DNA of 8,110 nt from an uncultured Oscillospiraceae bacterium (lineage in GTDB: Bacteria > Bacillota > Clostridia > UBA1381). The notes beneath the pieces were generated by a model that saw nothing but the letters and a program-made list of their open reading frames with translations, was not told the DNA's origin and made no database searches. The position numbers were made by a program, and so were the translations under genes. Positions 1-6,400 of this stretch are shown piece by piece. Positions within the stretch are counted from its first letter, which is position 1; each line of letters starts with the position of its first letter. The DNA lies in the NCBI GenBank assembly GCA_946531785.1, contig CAMNAT010000077.1, forward strand, positions 1-8,110, given 5' to 3'.

Positions 1-1920
1 AATTGAAGTATATGCATTTGTCGGTTTGATCTGGATAGATCCCGCTCCTGTTCCCCTTGTAACATAGATTGCGCTGTCAGTCTTACCGGCCAGATCAGAA
101 GCTGTACCATAATTAGATCCGGTACTCGTTTGGGTATCTGCAAGGCTTCCGCCGTTATACGACCCACCTGTCTGTGCATAGTTTGTTCCATCATAATACA
201 TAATAAGTCCCGATGAATACTTATCAACCACATCTATCTGGTAAACCGCGTACAGCTCGCCCTTGTTTATAAGAACATAGCTGTTATCGGTAAGTGTAGT
301 TGTTTCGGTCGTCAGCGCGGAATCTGAATAGAATACCGCATCATCGCCTGTCACAGCCTTTACATCGGCTAAGGTTGAGCCCTCTGCAACCTGTAATGTC
401 GTGCCGGATACTGTAACATTTCCGCTGCTAGTTAAGCTTATCGGTGTGTCACCCTTGTATGCTGACGGATATACACGGAAGTTGTCAATATAAACATTTC
501 CGCTTGCATTTGAAATGCCGTAGTCAAGGCTGAATGTTGTGCTTAAGCCTGACACTGAACCTCTACCAATCTCTACTCCATTCAAATACAAATATATACT
601 ATTACTGTTGCCGTCCCATGTTATAGCCAATTTATTCCAAGTTTTATCCTGCAATTTCGCTGATGATGTTGTGAATGTGGTCCAGAAATCACCGCTTGTA
701 AAAGCATTGTACTTTACGATACCATTATTGATATCTATAGCCGAGCGCACATTGCTTCCACTATAATTATACACTTGGAAAATAGCTCTGCTGCTCGAGA
801 GATTATCAAAATATATCTGTGTTTCATATGTCATATACCCTGAACTGACACCACTTTTTGATGCTGCGTAATTACTACGTAAACCTGCTGAAGCGACTTT
901 AGCAACCTTGTCACTTGTCATTTTTCCAGCTAAACCGTTAGCTTGTACAGAACCGGTATTGGCAAAGCTAAATTTAGATGTTATATCGTTTGAATCACTG
1001 AAATTGATGTCAACAATCGCACCGTCATACTTCGCCGCAATCGCAACCGTGTAATACGCCATTATCTCTCCGTTTGTTATCACCGCAACATTACCATTTG
1101 ACAATGTGTCTGCAACAGATGAATATGTGCTGTCAGTATAGATCACCGCATTACCGCTTGCATTAAGCACCGACTGAACCTCTGCAAGTGTTGTGCCTTC
1201 AACAACTGATAATGTTGAGCCGGATACCGAGATATTTGAATTACCTGCTACTGATACTGCGCTACCACCATTATATGCGCCATAATAGCATCTGAAACTG
1301 TCAAAATACGCTGTTGTATTTGTATTTGCCCTATATCCAAACTGCGGTCTGAAGTCGGATGTGTTATTTTCTGATATAGTAGCATCATCTGTATATGTAT
1401 ATCCGAGTACACCGTTAAAATACATCTTTACAGTGTTATTAACCGGATCTTTTTCTATTGCAAGCTTATTCCACCCGTTCTTATAGCCCACTGCATTTGA
1501 TACCTTTGTTTCGTTGCCATTACTTACTGCAAAGCTGCCGTCTGCCTTCAGGATCGCGGCGTAAGTCTTATGCGATGAATCTATCCTCTGTGAAACAAGC
1601 TGGACATCACGGTCTGTTGCTGTACAATACACCTGCAGTTCAGCTGTAATCGTCTCCGCAATGTTCGTGTTCGACCAATGCTGTGATGATGCCGGCGCAG
1701 CCGCAGTAGTTCCTGATTTCACCTCAATAACTGCATCTGCCGCATCCTTTCCTGCGATGCCATATACTTTTGACTGCGACTCAACGGACCAGTCTCGCAA
1801 CGCTGTTCCATCTGCATGCTCAAATATATTTCCCGTTGCCGCACTTGCAGGAACAACGATCGAAGATGAGACCATTGCCGCGCTAAGCAATACGCCCAAC
1901 GCTTTACTTAGTTTTTTCAT
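1..1920 (-). CDS. Large secreted multi-LamG repeat protein (partial, 3' end outside window)
   Basis: The frame is open from ATG at 1920 to the window edge, 640 residues with no stop. The start has AAGGAGGA seven bases upstream. Signal peptide 1-27 (MKKLSKALGVLLSAAMV, cleavage after ASA). The mature protein is rich in Ser, Thr, Asn and Gly. It is built of repeats: LamG-like modules begin with a G-x-A-G-K-type motif at residues 54, 329 and about 609, have a WNKLAI strand (twice) and a Y/I-D-x-F-R end, and are separated by beta-rich linkers at 229-294 and 501-565. The third module is cut by the window edge. LamG-like (concanavalin A-like) domains commonly bind glycans, so a surface or secreted glycan-binding role is likely. 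A catalytic domain, perhaps another lyase, could lie beyond the window and cannot be excluded. It is visibly less GC-rich than the upstream genes and has its own candidate promoter, so it is probably a separate transcription unit. Confidence 0.88.
   Translation of the reverse strand, partial: MKKLSKALGVLLSAAMVSSSIVVPASAATGNIFEHADGTALRDWSVESQSKVYGIAGKDAADAVIEVKSGTTAAAPASSQHWSNTNIAETITAELQVYCTATDRDVQLVSQRIDSSHKTYAAILKADGSFAVSNGNETKVSNAVGYKNGWNKLAIEKDPVNNTVKMYFNGVLGYTYTDDATISENNTSDFRPQFGYRANTNTTAYFDSFRCYYGAYNGGSAVSVAGNSNISVSGSTLSVVEGTTLAEVQSVLNASGNAVIYTDSTYSSVADTLSNGNVAVITNGEIMAYYTVAIAAKYDGAIVDINFSDSNDITSKFSFANTGSVQANGLAGKMTSDKVAKVASAGLRSNYAASKSGVSSGYMTYETQIYFDNLSSSRAIFQVYNYSGSNVRSAIDINNGIVKYNAFTSGDFWTTFTTSSAKLQDKTWNKLAITWDGNSNSIYLYLNGVEIGRGSVSGLSTTFSLDYGISNASGNVYIDNFRVYPSAYKGDTPISLTSSGNVTVSGTTLQVAEGSTLADVKAVTGDDAVFYSDSALTTETTTLTDNSYVLINKGELYAVYQIDVVDKYSSGLIMYYDGTNYAQTGGSYNGGSLADTQTSTGSNYGTASDLAGKTDSAIYVTRGTGAGSIQIKPTNAYTSI
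226..420 (-). repeat. Second copy of the beta-rich linker repeat in the multi-LamG protein
   Basis: Residues 501-565 begin NVTVSGTTLQVAEGSTLADV and end near YAVYQIDVV. They align to residues 229-294 over the whole length with a gap of about two residues, sharing V-S-G-x-T-L-x-V-x-E-G-x-T-L-A, then A-V-x-Y-x-D-S. Similar short modules (an EGTT or AGTTV start, a residue pair like YTDS, a TL-dNG turn) occur between domains in Firmicutes surface proteins; that comparison is from memory. Confidence 0.75.
1039..1236 (-). repeat. First copy of the beta-rich linker repeat in the multi-LamG protein
   Basis: Residues 229-294 begin NISVSGSTLSVVEGTTLAEV and end near MAYYTVAI. They are the counterpart of the copy at residues 501-565, about 272 residues further on. 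The linker separates the first and second LamG-like modules. Confidence 0.75.
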
Positions 1921-1927
1921 TTGAGAT

Positions 1928-1935
1928 TCCTCCTT
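1928..1935 (-). promoter_or_regulatory. Ribosome binding site of the multi-LamG gene
   Basis: AAGGAGGA on the minus strand lies seven bases before the ATG at 1920. It is a near-perfect match to the 16S anti-Shine-Dalgarno sequence and fixes the start. Confidence 0.85.
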
Positions 1936-1957
1936 AAAATTTTTTTCTTGTATAAAT

Positions 1958-1985
1958 AGTTTATCATTATTGATTTCTTTTTCAA
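1958..1985 (-). promoter_or_regulatory. Candidate sigma-A-type promoter for the multi-LamG gene
   Basis: Read on the minus strand, TTGAAA (1980-1985) is followed after 16 bases by TAAACT (1958-1963). A TG lies one base before the -10 box, as in an extended -10 promoter. The -35 matches consensus at five of six positions; the -10 keeps the conserved TA and final T. A transcript would begin near 1950, leaving a leader of about 30 nt with a strong ribosome binding site. The surroundings are AT-rich, which makes chance matches likelier. This is a sequence match only. Confidence 0.5.
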
Positions 1986-2027
1986 GTGTCCATTTTTAAA
2001 AACAGGTGTGAAAATCGTACATTACAG

Positions 2028-3485
2028 TTATTCACCGAAAACTGCATCAAGCAGAGCCGTTCTTGTGTCCCATCCTGTAATAAAGAACACCTCTCTTTTA
2101 ACGCTGTCTTCCCGCGCCTTTTCAATTCTGAACACCGCTCCGTCCGTTGTTATCACTTGCTGATCAGAAGCGCTTACGCTTGTTATGATCCCTGCCTCGT
2201 TCCGTTCTGTCATTATCATTACAGCCGATATTTCATTTGCAAGCTTATTTTTCAGAACAGCTTCCGCGCCCGCATCGGTAAACTCTATGCTCTCACAGAA
2301 CACCGGAGAGCTTATGACATAGCTCCCGATGATATTATCCTCTGTCTCGGTCACTATCATCGTGCCCTCGCGTATTTCACCTTCACCTGAGCCGATATAT
2401 GCGCCATCTGCCGACAGAACAGATATAAGCCGCTCAATGCCGCCGTTTTTTGCGGTATAAATTGCATTTTTCTCTTCATCGACAACTGTATCCTCACTCT
2501 CCGACCCAAGCTGTGCCAAGCGGTAATACAAGGTCGGATAATAATATCCGTAATAATATTTCAGATCCGAGAATGCCGCCCTGCCTGTGCTGCTGCCGCT
2601 GTCTATGCCATAGCATATCCGCGCGCCGCCTGTCCAGAACGGCGAATTGTCACAAAGGAGCCTGCCATCGGCAAAAAGCATATACCTGTGCCTTACTGAG
2701 TCATAGCTGATCGCAAGCCTGTGCCACGCGCCGCGCCGCAGCTCCCCCGCAGCGGTCATAGCGCCGTCATTATTCACCTCGACCGTTCCGTCCTCAAGCC
2801 ATCGCATAAAGACATTGCTCTCACCGGAATAATCGCAGTTCAGTCTGAGGATCGTATTGCCATCGGCATAAGCATTGAATTCAAAAGAAAATGTTCTTGA
2901 ATTATCCAGAGCCGCGCCGTCTAAGTCTATGCTTGTGAACGAATGCTGCATACTGTCCCATCGGGTAAGCCCCGTCTCCGGCGGGGTCAGGGTAACGGCG
3001 GTCTTATCCGCCGCCCTGCCGCCAAGCCCGTTCACCGTGCCCGAAGCGCTGCCGCCGTCAAGCGAGGTGTACATATCCTCGCCGTATACCGCTGTATACT
3101 CCCCGCTTTTATACGCCTTTACAGGTATATAGTATACCGCGCCACCCTCTCTCTTGTATTCGGCTCTGATATATCCGCCAAGAACATTTTCGCTCTCCGC
3201 CTCGTTCATATCAGCATCCGCATAGCTGAGGCTGTAGCGTCTTGAGCTTAAATATGAGCCTGCAAGCAGCTCTGAACTGATAAATTGCTCGGAGCGCGTC
3301 GGATGCGGCATAACATATATGCAATCCTCTGCCTCATCTATCACAACACGCTCGTCAAGGCTCGTCAAGCCTATCTCGGCACAAACGCTCTCGCCTTCCG
3401 CTCTTACCGGTGCAAGCACACCGGCTATAAGAGTAATACTAATCAATAAGAGTCCACTCGCTGATCGGAATATTGTATTCTTCAA
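2028..3485 (-). CDS. Secreted non-catalytic LamG-like protein, paralogue of the lyase N-terminal region
   Basis: A 485-residue protein that probably binds carbohydrate at or outside the cell surface; this role is inferred from its domains. The TTG start at 3485 is well supported: an in-frame TGA lies two codons upstream and GGAAGGAG sits nine bases before it. Signal peptide about 1-29 (basic N-terminus, hydrophobic core, APVRA then E). Residues 34-322 match residues 36-312 of the preceding lyase throughout: VCAEIGL against VCTQIGL, GGYIRA in both, GIDSGSSTG against GIDTGSTSG, and KYYYGYYYPxLYY. Residues about 150-320 form the LamG-like sandwich. Two small beta modules follow (about 333-404 and 410-482), recalling short beta-sandwich repeats in clostridial secreted proteins. 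There is no toroid, NNHN motif or heparinase sandwich, so it is unlikely to be a lyase. It could be a soluble lectin, a lyase partner or a decayed lyase; the clean frame, signal peptide and start argue against decay. Confidence 0.88.
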   Translation of the reverse strand: MKNTIFRSASGLLLISITLIAGVLAPVRAEGESVCAEIGLTSLDERVVIDEAEDCIYVMPHPTRSEQFISSELLAGSYLSSRRYSLSYADADMNEAESENVLGGYIRAEYKREGGAVYYIPVKAYKSGEYTAVYGEDMYTSLDGGSASGTVNGLGGRAADKTAVTLTPPETGLTRWDSMQHSFTSIDLDGAALDNSRTFSFEFNAYADGNTILRLNCDYSGESNVFMRWLEDGTVEVNNDGAMTAAGELRRGAWHRLAISYDSVRHRYMLFADGRLLCDNSPFWTGGARICYGIDSGSSTGRAAFSDLKYYYGYYYPTLYYRLAQLGSESEDTVVDEEKNAIYTAKNGGIERLISVLSADGAYIGSGEGEIREGTMIVTETEDNIIGSYVISSPVFCESIEFTDAGAEAVLKNKLANEISAVMIMTERNEAGIITSVSASDQQVITTDGAVFRIEKAREDSVKREVFFITGWDTRTALLDAVFGE

Positions 3486-6400
3486 CCGCTGTCACTCCTT
3501 CCATTTCATAAGGTGTCAGCTTTACAGTTATGCTCACATCGCCGCTGCCGCAAAGCTTTATCTCTATTCTTGTATTATGCTCATCATTTTCGTTATCCGT
3601 TTTACTGTCGGTCGGGAACGCTTTAAGTATCTCACTCACAGGCTGCGCCGAAAGCTCCGCCTCGCCGCCCACGGCAATAAATTCAAGTCTTAAGCGTTTT
3701 CCGTTCTTTGTCAGTATCGCAGTATCGCTGTCTATCGTTACGGATGCATCCGTCATCATATGCCAATACACATCCGACTGCGCCTTTAGCGATATTTCAT
3801 CGCGTATAACAAGGCTGCGGCGGTCATCCGTATAGAAAAAACCGCGTTTGGCAGCGCTTGCGTTATCCTTTAATACGCCGCTTAAATCCGCAGCCGCTAT
3901 CGCGGAGCCCCCGCTCGTTTCAAACCGGGTTATATCCACTCGTGAGCTGAGGTTATGATCCGGCTTCGAGTGGTCCGGGTCTATAACTATAGTATTATGT
4001 GACTCCGCTCTTGAACGGAAATACTGCCAGCGGTTATATGCTTGGTTCGGATCCGTCTCCCAGTAGCCTACGCAGTTATAGTCACCTGCACCGAGATCCT
4101 TTGCCCAGCGCTCGCCCAGGGTCTCAAATATAAATGTACCTCCGTCAAGCTGCGAATGCTCCGCGACCGTCAAACCACCGTGTATTCCGACATAGGAGGT
4201 GCCGCTCCCGATTTCCCATGTGTTACGCATCGTCACCGTTTCGTCCCCTTCATAATACGCATCAAGCGGCAGGTCTATATCCGTATCAGTCACACTGCCG
4301 TCATACCACAGGAGACCGAGAGCGTTGTCGCCGGAATTTTTAAGTGCGGACGGGCGGTATTTCAGCACTGCCTTTGTCACAACAGGATCGTTATAGTGCT
4401 GTGACATCCATATCATCTCCGGCACATACAATTGGCTTGTGAGCCAGCTCACATCATCGTCGCCGGTATTGAATACGCCGTTATCGGTCTGATTATATAT
4501 CATGTACCTTGATGCGATATCCAGCCCCTCGCACTTATCCAGTGCAAAAATGCTGCCGAGCGTCGCTTCCATTGTCGAGAACATGGCTATTGTATATTGC
4601 GTTGCAAGCTCCCAATAGCCTACGCCCTCGTACCACGCGCCGTTCGGCGCGTAATGATACATCATCAGGTCTACCGCGCGGATCGCATTTTCAAGCAGAT
4701 AATACGCCTCCTCAGGGTAAACATCAAGCATCGCCATTGCAGCTACGGCTATACCGCCGTTGCACACAACATTGTGATTGTTTGTTGCGGTAGCTGAGTT
4801 CGTCATCATGCTGAGCGTGCTCTTATACGAGTTCGCCGCGTCATAGAACAGGTTATTATACATCCCCTTCTCTATGACCGCTCTTTGCTCAGGTGTGAAT
4901 GCGTCATACATCCAGTCATAGCCGACAGCAACACCAAGTCCCATCTCACACGGATCAAGGTGATGCGACGGGTTCCAGTTCGGGAACCCGCTTACCGCTT
5001 CAAGCTCCATCCATGCACGATCAACATACCGCATATCGCCCGTCAGCTGATATGCCATACCGAGCGTGTACATGTTATCGATAAGACACCGGCTCTCTTC
5101 TGTAAGCCTTCCTCCGTCAATTATATACTCTGTAAACGATCTCGACCTTCCATAGCTCACCAGCCTGTTTGCATAATTGATGAGCTGAAGTGACCATCTG
5201 TTGAAATACTCCTCCTCTTTGGATGCATACAGCGCTCTCGCCCGGTCAAATGCCGTTTTCGACGCGTGTATCCTCGGATGCACGCCCCGCTGCGGAGATA
5301 CTGCGTAGGCTGAGCGAAGCTCCCTCTCCTTTGGTCTTAAATAGAACAAATAGTCATTAAGTCCTTGGAGAGTGCTTCCGGTCGGCGCTGAAAAACGCTG
5401 CCTTCCCAGTATGCTCATGCCGCCATTGAGCGCGCTGTTATTTTTATAAAGCGTCATGTCTAAAGCCGCAGCAAGCTCCTCAATGGGTATATATCCGCCA
5501 TCTGTTCCCGCCGCTACCGCTTCGCCGATCCCCGCGCAGATCTCAGCCGCATTTACATAGGTGATCCCATCCTCAGTATACGGCGGATAACTCAGCAGGC
5601 TCTTTTTGCCGTCCTTATAGAAAACGCCGCTTCTTGAATGGATCGCAAAAAAGCCGTCAAGCATATTTACATATGAAGCTTCACTGTCAAATACCGTACG
5701 GCTGCGGTCAGTATCGACTATTTTCTCAAAAGCATTTATTTCACTCCGCGGCTGCACACCCTCATATGCGCGTACATTGTCAATGAGGATGTCCACAGGC
5801 TCAGGGTTATTCCATGTATGGAATCTCAGCTGCTGAGCCGTGCCCTTCTTTGCAAAGTCCGAAGTCAATACCTCATTTTCGCTGACAAGCGTTCCGTCAA
5901 GATAAATGCTTCTTGTTCTGTCATAATAATTATATACCGCCGCTATATTGTGACGGATATACGGCTCAAGCGTAAATTCAACACCGCCGAAAACAACGCT
6001 TCCGCCTTTTTTTATATCGGCTATCATTTCTGAATTTTTAAGCTCGTCCATAAGATATATTCTTATCTCCGAGCTTTCCTCCAACAGCTTGATATCAAAA
6101 TCATATACCCCGTAATCAGAATACGGAAAACGACAGTCAGCAGTTATATGAAAATCCGAAACATTACCATCGGTGCGCTTCAGCCGCATCGCGTGGTCGT
6201 TGTCCGTATCGGTATAAACCTCCATCACATTTCCCTGCGCCGCTTCGATCATGGTGCTGCCGTAGCTTTCAAAGTCTTCATCAAACACAGTCTCGTTGCC
6301 GAGCTTACGCGCCGCGCCGCTGGGTGTGAGCTTATCGCGGTCATCAAATGTCATGATCTTTGTTCTGACACGAGGGCTGTCGTTATATTCAAGCCTCGCG

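Larger units (their letters stand above)
1921..2027. other. 107-bp AT-rich intergenic region between the two LamG genes
   Basis: This is the only substantial gap in the window. It holds the candidate promoter and ribosome binding site of the downstream gene. I see no convincing intrinsic terminator for the upstream operon: the only palindrome, TTTTTAAAAA near 1994-2003, has no loop and weak flanking pairing. Read-through from the upstream operon is therefore possible. Confidence 0.6.

Noticed and set aside
1988..2012. Palindromic stretch around TTTTTAAAAA as a terminator of the upstream operon
   Set aside because: The A/T core leaves no loop, the flanking bases pair poorly, and no U-run follows a GC-rich stem. 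It does not meet the form of an intrinsic terminator.
1986..2390. 134-codon open frame on the plus strand
   Set aside because: It lies almost wholly antisense to the end of the standalone LamG gene. Its translation is Cys/His/Arg-rich without domain-like character, and the opposite frame carries a clear signal peptide and conserved domains.
3319..4404. Several plus-strand open frames of 100-124 codons opposite the lyase and LamG genes
   Set aside because: They are antisense shadows of conserved coding sequence, with low-complexity translations, no good ribosome binding site seen and no recognisable motifs.
4635..4652. 8-bp perfect inverted repeat with a 2-nt centre in the lyase catalytic region
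   Set aside because: It falls on codons for the conserved YAPNGAWYEG segment, using GCG and CCG codons common nearby. It is short enough to arise by chance in GC-rich coding sequence.
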